26,748 nt of DNA, taken from positions 1 to 26,748 of IMG/VR virus record IMGVR_UViG_3300025806_000175. One strand, given 5' to 3'. The position numbers and the translations under genes are program-made. Under the pieces are notes generated by a model. The model made no database searches. It was not told the DNA's origin and saw only the letters and a program-made list of their open reading frames with translations. Positions 15,905-20,383 of the stretch are shown one piece after another (position 1 is the stretch's first letter; each line of letters opens with the position of its first letter). The stretch comes from a virus.

Positions 15905-16100
15905 CTTTCCATCCCTCTGCTACCATAGCAGTTTCTATTTCTTCTAAACTATACCGTATGCCAGTACGTTTCTCTAATGCTGCACGTACATAGAACACTT
16001 TACTGTGGGGTACGTGTAAATACCTGTATGATTTATTTCTTAATGAGTCATAAAAAGACTCTAGTACTGTTTCTGTGTATAGTTTTACCTGTTTTCTCAT
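15897..16100 (-). CDS. Hypothetical late protein, 67 aa
   Basis: A frame from ATG 16100 (MRKQVKLYTETVLESFYDSL); a TTG nine bases earlier is possible but forms part of a promoter -35 box. The protein is mixed charge and aromatic: KSYRYLHVPHSKVFYVRAAL and RYSLEEIETAMVAEGWKDG. The layout suggests a small winged-helix or helical DNA-binding domain (YLHVPHSKVFYVRAALEKRT then a SLEEIETAM helix), although this is only an impression. The last 8 bp overlap the DUF6321-like gene. No family is recognised. Confidence 0.55.
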   Translation of the reverse strand: MRKQVKLYTETVLESFYDSLRNKSYRYLHVPHSKVFYVRAALEKRTGIRYSLEEIETAMVAEGWKDG

Positions 16101-16109
16101 AAATGTCAA
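16082..16109 (-). promoter_or_regulatory. Second late promoter
   Basis: On the minus strand, TTGACA (16109-16104), a 16-bp spacer and TAAAAC (16087-16082) followed by TATACAC. The -35 is perfect, and the -10 with its downstream bases matches the other two late promoters (TAWAACTATA). It overlaps the start of the 67-aa gene, so transcripts would begin inside that gene and serve the DUF6321-like and following genes. It could be a chance match, which keeps the confidence moderate. Confidence 0.45.
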
Positions 16110-16122
16110 GTTGTTTCTGTAA

Positions 16123-16287
16123 TTATTTTATGTAACCAAAGCTCATTGCTAGTATTACAAAGCCTAGTAGTATTACTACAGCTATTACTGCTCTACGATT
16201 CATGGGATTAGACAGTATACTTTCAATACGTAGGTAAGCTTTCTTACCAAACGCACACATACCGTTAAAAAATTCTTTAATCTTCAT
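16123..16287 (-). CDS. Small membrane protein, 54 aa
   Basis: A frame from ATG 16287 to TAA 16123: a basic, partly amphipathic N-terminus (MKIKEFFNGMCAFGKKAYLR), then after RR a single hydrophobic segment (AVIAVVILLGFVILAMSFGY) and IK at the end. One TM helix, residues about 33-52, with positive residues before it suggests the N-terminus is inside. AAAGGAGT lies 10 bases before the ATG within the end of the upstream gene. It lies with two other short genes at the start of the late arm. Function unknown; a lysis accessory role is possible. Confidence 0.6.
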   Translation of the reverse strand: MKIKEFFNGMCAFGKKAYLRIESILSNPMNRRAVIAVVILLGFVILAMSFGYIK

Positions 16288-16290
16288 TAT

Positions 16291-16509
16291 TTATACTCCT
16301 TTATATGGATCAATGTCAATACTAGCTATTACAGCGTCTATATTCTCATGCCAGTAATTTAAAAATGTATTAATACGTGGGTATTCTGGAATAATGTCCA
16401 TAGTACCCCATATAAATTCCTGCACTAAACTACTATAATCAGGCAGGTAGTAGTAAATACGTATCAATACTGGTTCTCTTACTATCATACTACCTATTTT
16501 GAGTTCCAT
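16291..16509 (-). CDS. Hypothetical protein, 72 aa
   Basis: Begins MELKIGSMIVREPVLIRIYY and ends IDAVIASIDIDPYKGV. It is rich in Ile, Tyr and acidic residues and looks like a small soluble alpha/beta domain with YLPDYSSLVQEFIWGTMDII in the middle. The start lies 16 bp inside the preceding 53-aa gene, and its stop is 3 bp from the next ATG. The ribosome site of the next gene is within its last codons. I recognise no family. Confidence 0.5.
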   Translation of the reverse strand: MELKIGSMIVREPVLIRIYYYLPDYSSLVQEFIWGTMDIIPEYPRINTFLNYWHENIDAVIASIDIDPYKGV

Positions 16510-16655
16510 AGATCAAACAAAGTTCTTACTTTCTCTTTAAGTATATTAATATCACCATGCATCTTTGCTAATACAATAATAAGAGTTACTAAACCTAATA
16601 GTATAGGCCATGTACTCGTTAATATTTGTAAAAGGGAAAGGTTATGACCATCCAT
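16494..16655 (-). CDS. Single-TM protein, first gene of the late arm
   Basis: A 53-aa frame from ATG 16655 to TAG 16494: MDGHNLSLLQILTSTWPILL continues GLVTLIIVLAKMHGDINILK. One TM helix lies at about residues 9-30, followed by a charged helix (EKVRTLFDLWNSK) on the cytoplasmic side. The topology recalls small phage proteins that accompany holins or spanins (HGDI...LKEKV resembles the stalk seen in short Rz-like or tail-associated membrane proteins), but this is weak. It is the first gene downstream of the main late promoter, with a leader of about 90-100 nt. Confidence 0.6.
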   Translation of the reverse strand: MDGHNLSLLQILTSTWPILLGLVTLIIVLAKMHGDINILKEKVRTLFDLWNSK

Positions 16656-16657
16656 TT

Positions 16658-16670
16658 AAGTGTTTCACTT
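16658..16670. promoter_or_regulatory. Inverted repeat AAGTG-TTT-CACTT at the late start
   Basis: AAGTGTTTCACTT lies immediately before the first late gene's ATG (16655 on the minus strand). Its half-site AAGTG also occurs in the palindrome TCACTTAAGTGA at 16739-16750, beside the late -10 boxes. Two related inverted repeats about 70 bp apart suggest binding by a dimeric regulator, or chance in AT-rich DNA. Confidence 0.35.
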
Positions 16671-16738
16671 TCAATGTTCACTAATGTGTTTTATACTTAT
16701 ATGTTTTTTAAGTTTTAATGATAGAATAGTTTATCTAT

Positions 16739-16750
16739 TCACTTAAGTGA
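16739..16750. promoter_or_regulatory. Palindrome TCACTTAAGTGA at the late transcription start
   Basis: A perfect 12-bp palindrome starting 3 bp downstream of the TATAAT box (minus strand). This is where a repressor would block RNA polymerase. The half-site AAGTG is repeated at 16658-16670. No repressor gene is recognised in the window. Confidence 0.4.
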
Positions 16751-16752
16751 TC

Positions 16753-16794
16753 ATTATAGTATATAGTTATACTGGCTCAATCAAACTCTGTCAA
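16753..16794 (-). promoter_or_regulatory. Main late promoter (two overlapping sigma70-like promoters)
   Basis: On the minus strand, TTGACA (16794-16789), exactly 17 bp, then TATAAC (16771-16766). Overlapping it is TTGAGC (16780-16775), 16 bp, then a perfect TATAAT (16758-16753). Both point toward the late arm, about 100 bp before its first gene. The string TATAACTATA is shared with the capsid promoter. This is the strongest promoter signal in the window. Confidence 0.75.
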
Positions 16795-17065
16795 CTAAAA
16801 AATGCAATTAATGTGAAAATAATTTAAATGTGTGACTAATAGGACACATATAGTTATCACTTGCCTGTATGGTTAACAGTTAAAATACCTGATCTGTGGT
16901 CTTCTGTGTACATATAACGGGGGTAGGGGCAGTGGCTCATGCCCACCCAACACAATTCTTTTAAAAAAATCATCTTTTTGTATCAATAGCTTAAGCTCAC
17001 AGCGTGATTTTATGCGGTCTATCACCTCATTTGCATCAAGTGATAGTGCAACACTTGCCTTATAC

Positions 17066-17088
17066 ATGGGGTGAGATGATGGGGTGAG
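17066..17088. repeat. 13-bp direct repeat ATGGGGTGAG-ATG
   Basis: ATGGGGTGAG occurs at 17066-17075 and again at 17079-17088, separated by ATG. A related sequence in opposite orientation, CACCCCATCAC, is at 17141-17151. The G/T-rich units stand out in AT-rich surroundings in the middle of the control region. They could be regulator or initiator binding sites (iteron-like); no direct proof. Confidence 0.45.
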
Positions 17089-17171
17089 TATTTGAGGTGA
17101 TAAGAGATGACTATGACGGACTACATAATAGCTATGACCCCACCCCATCACTTCAAATGGTCACACATACC

Positions 17172-17206
17172 ACCCACCAAAAATAAAAGGTGGGTCAGAC
17201 CCACTT
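17172..17206 (-). terminator. Two-way hairpin; terminator-like on the minus strand
   Basis: ACCCACC (17172-17178) can pair with GGTGGGT (17189-17195) across a 10-nt AT loop. Alternatively GTGGGTC pairs with GACCCAC within 17190-17204. The two structures exclude each other. On the minus strand the second hairpin is followed by CTTTTATTTTT, terminator-like for leftward transcripts. It may insulate the late promoter from the early arm or act as an attenuator. Confidence 0.45.
17189..17206 (-). repeat. 18-bp palindromic element, copy 1 (inverted)
   Basis: Exact reverse complement of AAGTGGGTCTGACCCACC. The core GTGGGTC-N-GACCCAC is a perfect palindrome; the central base and flanks give it direction. 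The other three copies (18216, 18602, 22212) face the opposite way. This copy lies upstream of the candidate early promoter and of the 203-aa gene. Confidence 0.9.
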
Positions 17207-17217
17207 GCTCAAATCAT

Positions 17218-17246
17218 TTGACGTAGGTCTCTATACGTGATCTAAG
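17218..17246 (+). promoter_or_regulatory. Candidate early promoter
   Basis: TTGACG (17218-17223), 17 bp, then TCTAAG (17241-17246), about 60 bp before the first rightward gene. The -35 is good and the -10 poor; TAAGAT two bases further is an alternative. Copy 1 of the palindromic element ends 12 bp upstream. A promoter is expected here because all rightward genes start from this side, but the exact site is uncertain. Confidence 0.4.
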
Positions 17247-17306
17247 ATGCTTACGGCAGGCACTTTCGCATGTCGATTTTTAACCTAGAGAAGGTGAGTA
17301 CACACT

Positions 17307-17918
17307 ATGACAACAGTAAAAAAAGCAGACGTAGCAACCTTAGCTAAAGCAATCACTAACGTCAGCACTCTTGAAAAAGACACGTCAAAAAACTTCCTTG
17401 ACGATCTATTCGGCAAGCGACCTGCTAACACCGATCTGACCCAATCAATAGCCCGTCATCAGTTAATAGAGTTATTGATCAAGATCGAAGACGGTACTGA
17501 AGAGATATCGAAAGCAGATCATAAAAAAGTGTTCGAGCCATTCACTAAAGAGCAAAAATTTGCCTATAAGTTTGTTGCTAAAAATTGGGAAACAGCACAG
17601 AAAATTTATAAAGATGACGGGTACTATAAAAAAGATAAAGACGGCAAAACCATCAAAATTAAATTTAACCCCACCACCATCGATGGTGTCAGAATGGCAA
17701 TACGAAGAGCGACTGCTACCCCTCCTGTTAAGAACGCACTTACCCAAGAGAAACTAGTCGAGTTGATTGTTGATACTTGTATGTCAGAGAATTTTGATCT
17801 GCTTGAAGTGGCAACAGACGCTAAGGCATTATTTGATAGTCTTCAACCAAAAGAGAAGAAAAAGCCAAGCCTACCACCACTGAAAAGCCAATTAGATAAA
17901 GTCGCAGTGAATAGCTAA
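17307..17918 (+). CDS. Unknown 203-aa protein, first early gene, moron-like unit
   Basis: A mainly helical, charged protein with no membrane segment or recognised motif. Landmarks are TLAKAITNVSTLEKDTSKNF, SIARHQLIELLIKIEDGTEE, FTKEQKFAYKFVAKNWETAQ, GVRMAIRRATATPPVKN and a Lys/Pro-rich tail (PKEKKKPSLPPLKSQLDK). AAGGTGAG lies 9 bases before ATG 17307. The gene stands alone, with a candidate promoter before it and a strong terminator after it. By eye its codons include more GAC, ATC, GTC and AAC than the other genes, hinting at a different origin or stronger expression. Position as first early gene suggests a host-takeover or regulatory role; this is inference. Confidence 0.7.
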   Translation: MTTVKKADVATLAKAITNVSTLEKDTSKNFLDDLFGKRPANTDLTQSIARHQLIELLIKIEDGTEEISKADHKKVFEPFTKEQKFAYKFVAKNWETAQKIYKDDGYYKKDKDGKTIKIKFNPTTIDGVRMAIRRATATPPVKNALTQEKLVELIVDTCMSENFDLLEVATDAKALFDSLQPKEKKKPSLPPLKSQLDKVAVNS

Positions 17919-17940
17919 CCAACAACAAAACTAAATATCT

Positions 17941-17970
17941 AGGGTGGTCTTAATTGATCACCCTTTTTTT
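17941..17970 (+). terminator. Strong intrinsic terminator after the 203-aa gene
   Basis: AGGGTGGTC (17941-17949) pairs with GATCACCCT (17956-17964) over nine positions with one G-U pair, loop TTAATT, followed by an unbroken run of T up to 17970. It lies 23 bp after the stop codon at 17918. It is a textbook rho-independent terminator. Confidence 0.9.
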
Positions 17971-18212
17971 ATGCCTAAATTCTAGATAATTTTTTAAAAT
18001 AGTAAAAAGCAGCTTTTATATATAAGCAATTTTAAGAGCCATACAGAGCCAGTAAGAGTTATGCAGTACCTTACTATAGGCAACACCCTTACATGCTCTC
18101 TATGACCCTTTAAAATGCCTTACAGCAGATATAGCCCTATTGACCTACACCCTAAGTCGTAGTACTGTTTAGAGACTAACCGAACGACAGGTTTCCTGTT
18201 GTTTATTTTTTT
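17971..18212 (+). ncRNA. Candidate small RNA between two terminators
   Basis: About 212 bp without a credible gene, lying directly after one strong terminator and ending in another (18183-18212). Features include an AT-rich start with AAAAGC-A-GCTTTT (18005-18017) and TATATAAG that could hold a promoter, and three CCTTAC copies (18069, 18087, 18118 approx.). There is a GTAAG/CTTAC pairing and a long-range CAGTAC (18064-18069) with GTACTG (18162-18167) that could close a domain of about 100 nt. A second terminator makes sense only if transcription starts anew inside this interval or reads through. Size of the RNA would be about 150-190 nt. No known RNA family is recognised and it is not a tRNA. 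Confidence 0.45.
18183..18212 (+). terminator. Second intrinsic terminator, before the palindromic element
   Basis: AACGACAGG (18183-18191) pairs with CCTGTTGTT (18195-18203), nine positions with one G-U, loop TTT, then TATTTTTTT. It stands 3 bp before copy 2 of the 18-bp element. It would end a transcript from the gene-free interval upstream, or read-through from the 203-aa gene. Confidence 0.85.
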
Positions 18213-18215
18213 AAT

Positions 18216-18233
18216 AAGTGGGTCTGACCCACC
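18216..18233 (+). repeat. 18-bp palindromic element, copy 2
   Basis: AAGTGGGTCTGACCCACC, identical to copies 3 and 4. It lies between the second terminator and the first small gene of the next operon, about 20 bp before its start. The flanks AAT (left) and ACTAG (right) are also shared with copy 3. Confidence 0.9.
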
Positions 18234-18252
18234 GACTAGATTGGGATCTGTA

Positions 18253-18390
18253 ATGAACACGATAGAAAAGATTAGTTTATGGGTGATGTTTTCTCCTGTA
18301 ATTTATGTTGTCGCAATGAGTGTTAATCTACATTTAGTACGACTAGGGATCACTGAATTTACATTGCCTTTTCTATGGAAATTTTTATAA
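18253..18390 (+). CDS. Small membrane protein, 45 aa
   Basis: A frame from ATG 18253: MNTIEKISLWVMFSPVIYVV then AMSVNLHLVRLGITEFTLPF and LWKFL. One hydrophobic segment at about residues 8-24 and a second, weaker one near 35-44. GGGATCTG stands before the ATG as a weak ribosome site, similar to GGGATTTG before the gene at 19532. The frame stays open upstream across the palindromic element, but those codons are unlikely to be translated. First gene after the second terminator; its promoter would have to lie close to copy 2 of the 18-bp element. Function unknown. Confidence 0.5.
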   Translation: MNTIEKISLWVMFSPVIYVVAMSVNLHLVRLGITEFTLPFLWKFL

Positions 18391-18402
18391 GGGGGGATTT
18401 GC

Positions 18403-18603
18403 ATGGCAAAAATATTTGAACGATCATCTACTCACAATATTTCATGGTGGAATAAAACTGTGGGATCAGTAGATGAAATGTCTAGACAGGAAACAAAAGA
18501 CTTCGATGATCAATTCCGAAAAGCTGCTAGTAATAATAGGACGGTATCATCGGATTGGGATCGAGAGTTTAAAAAGTTTCTTGACGATTGGAAGAATGAA
18601 TAA
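18403..18603 (+). CDS. Hypothetical acidic protein, 66 aa
   Basis: MAKIFERSSTHNISWWNKTV followed by a mostly helical, charged body: EMSRQETKDFDDQFRKAASN and DWDREFKKFLDDWKNE. It is soluble, with no Cys. A strong ribosome site, AAGGGGGGAT, precedes ATG 18403. Its stop TAA forms the first bases of copy 3 of the 18-bp element, so the element abuts the gene exactly, and copy 2 lies before the preceding TM gene. Small charged early proteins of this sort often inhibit or redirect host enzymes, but nothing here identifies a target. Confidence 0.6.
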   Translation: MAKIFERSSTHNISWWNKTVGSVDEMSRQETKDFDDQFRKAASNNRTVSSDWDREFKKFLDDWKNE

Positions 18604-18619
18604 GTGGGTCTGACCCACC
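18602..18619 (+). repeat. 18-bp palindromic element, copy 3
   Basis: AAGTGGGTCTGACCCACC starting within the stop codon TAA (18601-18603) of the 66-aa gene. It is followed by AACTAGGAATGG and then the next gene's start at 18639. In RNA it would form a short hairpin exactly between two genes. Confidence 0.9.
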
Positions 18620-18638
18620 AACTAGGAATGGAAACTTA

Positions 18639-18920
18639 ATGGAAATGACAGACACTTTAACAACCTTATCCTTTTATTCTGATAGTAAATTAGATGAAAA
18701 GATAGAGAAAGAAAAGAAATCGCTATCTTCAAGAGTAGGTTACTTGCAGGAAATTGCCACTCAGGATTGGAGTAATGCTTCCTTTAATTTTAGGAAAGCA
18801 CACAAGGATCACGTGGAACAATGGCGTTTGCTGTGTGAACAACAGCGAGAACGAGTATTGCGTTATGAAGGTGCTAAAAAAGCTAGGAGTAAAGAAAATG
18901 ATACACAACAAGGAAGCTAG
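18639..18920 (+). CDS. Hypothetical helical protein, 93 aa
   Basis: Starts MEMTDTLTTLSFYSDSKLDE (ATG 18639; a second ATG is two codons later). Residues 17-31 are charged (KLDEKIEKEKKSLSS), and the middle carries WSNASFNFRKAHKDHVEQWR and LLCEQQRERVLRYEGAKKAR, both helical with Arg/Gln-rich faces. The end overlaps the next gene by 23 bp. TAGGAATGG is a distant, weak ribosome site placed directly after the palindromic element. No domain is recognised; coiled-coil dimer formation is likely. Confidence 0.55.
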   Translation: MEMTDTLTTLSFYSDSKLDEKIEKEKKSLSSRVGYLQEIATQDWSNASFNFRKAHKDHVEQWRLLCEQQRERVLRYEGAKKARSKENDTQQGS

Positions 18921-19197
18921 AGTATTGCTAGAAAGTTTCTTTCACTTTTCATATGAAGTTTACAGCATGGACAAGATGATTGATGAATTGGAAAACATAC
19001 AGGATAGTCTGCCATACAAGGATGAGTATGGTAACTTCAATGAGGATTATACTGAAATAAATAAGGTTATCGTACAACTTAGGAAAAGTTCAGAAACTAT
19101 CCATGAAGTTATGGGATTAACATTCAATAAAGAAGTGAAGGACATCATGGATAAATACAAATGTCCGACACAATGGAGTATAATAAATGGAACTTGA
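18898..19197 (+). CDS. Hypothetical acidic helical protein, 99 aa
   Basis: Start taken at ATG 18898 (MIHNKEARVLLESFFHFSYE); the frame is open 144 bp upstream within the previous gene, so an earlier start (MKVLKKLGVKK, 12 codons upstream) is possible. The body is helical and acidic: MDKMIDELENIQDSLPYKDE, NEDYTEINKVIVQLRKSSET and KEVKDIMDKYKCPTQWSI. Its last 11 bp overlap the start of the 33-aa membrane peptide. No family recognised. Confidence 0.5.
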   Translation: MIHNKEARVLLESFFHFSYEVYSMDKMIDELENIQDSLPYKDEYGNFNEDYTEINKVIVQLRKSSETIHEVMGLTFNKEVKDIMDKYKCPTQWSIINGT

Positions 19198-19288
19198 CAC
19201 ACTACATATAGTAGCCCTATGTTTGGGGTTCGTTGGATACATACTAACATTGGACTTAACAATGGAGATAAAAAATGAGAAACACTGA
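19187..19288 (+). CDS. Small hydrophobic peptide, 33 aa
   Basis: A frame from ATG 19187 to TGA 19288: MELDTLHIVALCLGFVGYIL then TLDLTMEIKNEKH. One TM segment at about residues 7-22. It overlaps the end of the upstream gene and the start of the next, whose ribosome site (GGAGATAA) lies within it. The frame is short and could be spacer, but similar one-TM peptides recur at 21721 and 24698 in this arm. Confidence 0.4.
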   Translation: MELDTLHIVALCLGFVGYILTLDLTMEIKNEKH

Positions 19289-19490
19289 GGAAGACAGTTT
19301 GATTAAGGATCATCGGGAAGCAAGGCGTTTACTATATAGTGATATGCGAAAAGAACTAGATGGCTTTCGACCTATTGCTTGTACACTTAATTGGGTGGAC
19401 TCTATGTCTGACTCTCAATTCGATAAGCATTGGGATGCTTTAGTTACGGAACTAGATGAACAGGCTATCCGCAAGTTCATGAACCTTTAG
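19275..19490 (+). CDS. Hypothetical protein, 71 aa
   Basis: MRNTEEDSLIKDHREARRLL with a charged helical start, then LDGFRPIACTLNWVDSMSDS and QFDKHWDALVTELDEQAIRK. Trp, His and acidic residues are spaced as in a compact helical domain. GGAGAT lies 8 bases before ATG 19275. Its stop lies in the palindrome AGATATATCT (19489-19498). No family is recognised. Confidence 0.55.
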   Translation: MRNTEEDSLIKDHREARRLLYSDMRKELDGFRPIACTLNWVDSMSDSQFDKHWDALVTELDEQAIRKFMNL

Positions 19491-19531
19491 ATATATCTTA
19501 CGTATATTAACTAGCAATAGGGATTTGTAAT

Positions 19532-20197
19532 ATGATTAAGGATTTGTTTCGTTACTGCGCTGACATTGGCATGTTCGCTAGTGATCGACCAATCAATGAT
19601 GTGGGATCTGTTAAGGGATCATGTGATCATCGGACTAGTTTCTGTGATGAAGACTGTTACAATGTCAAGCTGTACAGGATGTACCCTAACATGGGTAAAC
19701 GTGATGAACGCTGTGAACGTGAGTGGCAACAGATATCAGGGGATGCAGTGCGTCTCTATCTGTCACGTAAGAGGAAGCAGACTGAACGTGCTAGGCATAT
19801 GACTAGAGGTGAAGCTATCAAGGATTTACCTGATGTCTATCGTGTCAAGGAAATAGCATTAGCTACGCCAGACACCACATGGTGGATACCTACTAGAGCA
19901 TGGCGTAATACATTACTACGTGAGCTAATACAGATAGAGCTATTCCCTATCAGTAACATAGCACTCAATGCGTCACTTGATCCATCCAATACACAGGATG
20001 AAGAGGACAGTTTGATTGCTGATGGTTGGAATATTATGTACTTTGGTGATGATACCAAGTACGCAGAGAAGGGTGAGGCATTCAAGTGTCCTAAGACATG
20101 GAAGAAAATGTCTGGACATTGTGCTGTATGTAAGGCAGGGTGTTTCAGTCAGACTACCATAGGCAAGCGAGTGACAGTTCACTTATCAGCCCATTAA
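19532..20197 (+). CDS. Cys-rich Gp88-like protein
   Basis: A 221-aa protein with two Cys clusters. The N-terminal one has C31, C38 and C42 (GSCDHRTSFCDEDCYNVKLY) and the C-terminal one C186, C197, C200 and C204 (SGHCAVCKAGCFSQ), with His at 196, 217 and 221. The core has TTWWIPTRAWRNTLLRELIQ, NIALNASLDP and an IADGWNIMYFGDD strand. This order (Cys-x-Asn near the start, TRAWR, SxDP, then a Cys knot) resembles the family I recall as phage gene product 88, of unknown function. The seven Cys suggest a zinc or iron-sulfur site. GGGATTTG precedes ATG 19532. The similarity is from memory and should be treated as tentative. Confidence 0.55.
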   Translation: MIKDLFRYCADIGMFASDRPINDVGSVKGSCDHRTSFCDEDCYNVKLYRMYPNMGKRDERCEREWQQISGDAVRLYLSRKRKQTERARHMTRGEAIKDLPDVYRVKEIALATPDTTWWIPTRAWRNTLLRELIQIELFPISNIALNASLDPSNTQDEEDSLIADGWNIMYFGDDTKYAEKGEAFKCPKTWKKMSGHCAVCKAGCFSQTTIGKRVTVHLSAH

Positions 20198-20212
20198 CAG
20201 AGGAGAAAGTAA

Positions 20213-20383
20213 ATGAGTTTACATCCAGAGATAGCAAGTCAACTAGAAGATATAGTTGATGACCTCGTAGCGGAAGGTTACACAGAAGAGGAAGCCATTG
20301 ACATAGCATGGACTAGGTTTGATGGCTGGAGCGAGGTAGGTGGTTACTACCACGTACCTAGATATTGGAGTATAGTAAAATGA
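20213..20383 (+). CDS. Small acidic protein coupled to the methyltransferase
   Basis: A 56-aa frame from ATG 20213 to TGA 20383: MSLHPEIASQLEDIVDDLVA then EGYTEEEAIDIAWTRFDGWS, ending YHVPRYWSIVK. Two acidic helices and an aromatic end. A strong GAGGAGAA site lies 7 bases upstream. Its stop overlaps the methyltransferase ATG (AAAATGATT), typical of translational coupling. It might regulate or stabilise the enzyme, but this is only suggested by the overlap. Confidence 0.65.
   Translation: MSLHPEIASQLEDIVDDLVAEGYTEEEAIDIAWTRFDGWSEVGGYYHVPRYWSIVK

Larger units (their letters stand above)
16656..17306. other. Divergent control region, 651 bp without a convincing gene
   Basis: This stretch separates the leftward late arm from the rightward early arm. 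It holds the main late promoter with a second overlapping -10, palindromes near the late start, a GGGGTGAG direct repeat, the first copy of the 18-bp palindromic element inside a two-way hairpin, and a possible early promoter. A minus-strand frame at 16873-17151 exists but lacks a ribosome site and protein-like composition. A further copy of the -10-like string, GATAACTATATG (minus strand, about 16853-16864), lacks a good -35. No origin or tRNA was recognised. Confidence 0.6.

Noticed and set aside
16873-17151. Minus-strand open frame of 92 codons in the control region
   Set aside because: No ribosome site, Pro/His/Leu-rich unstructured composition, and it runs through repeats. It is probably a chance frame across GC-rich repeat sequence, though a small leader protein cannot be fully excluded.
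17472-17747. Minus-strand frame opposite the 203-aa gene
   Set aside because: Antisense shadow of a Lys-rich gene (Phe-rich protein), without a ribosome site and against the operon direction.
17971-18182. tRNA gene in the gene-free interval
   Set aside because: No acceptor stem, T-loop consensus or CCA-like end could be matched on either strand.
19190-19225. Rightward promoter TTGACA-N17-CTATGT, and the similar TTGACA at 21714
   Set aside because: Good -35 boxes but poor -10 hexamers, and both lie within or between overlapping operon genes; chance matches are likely.
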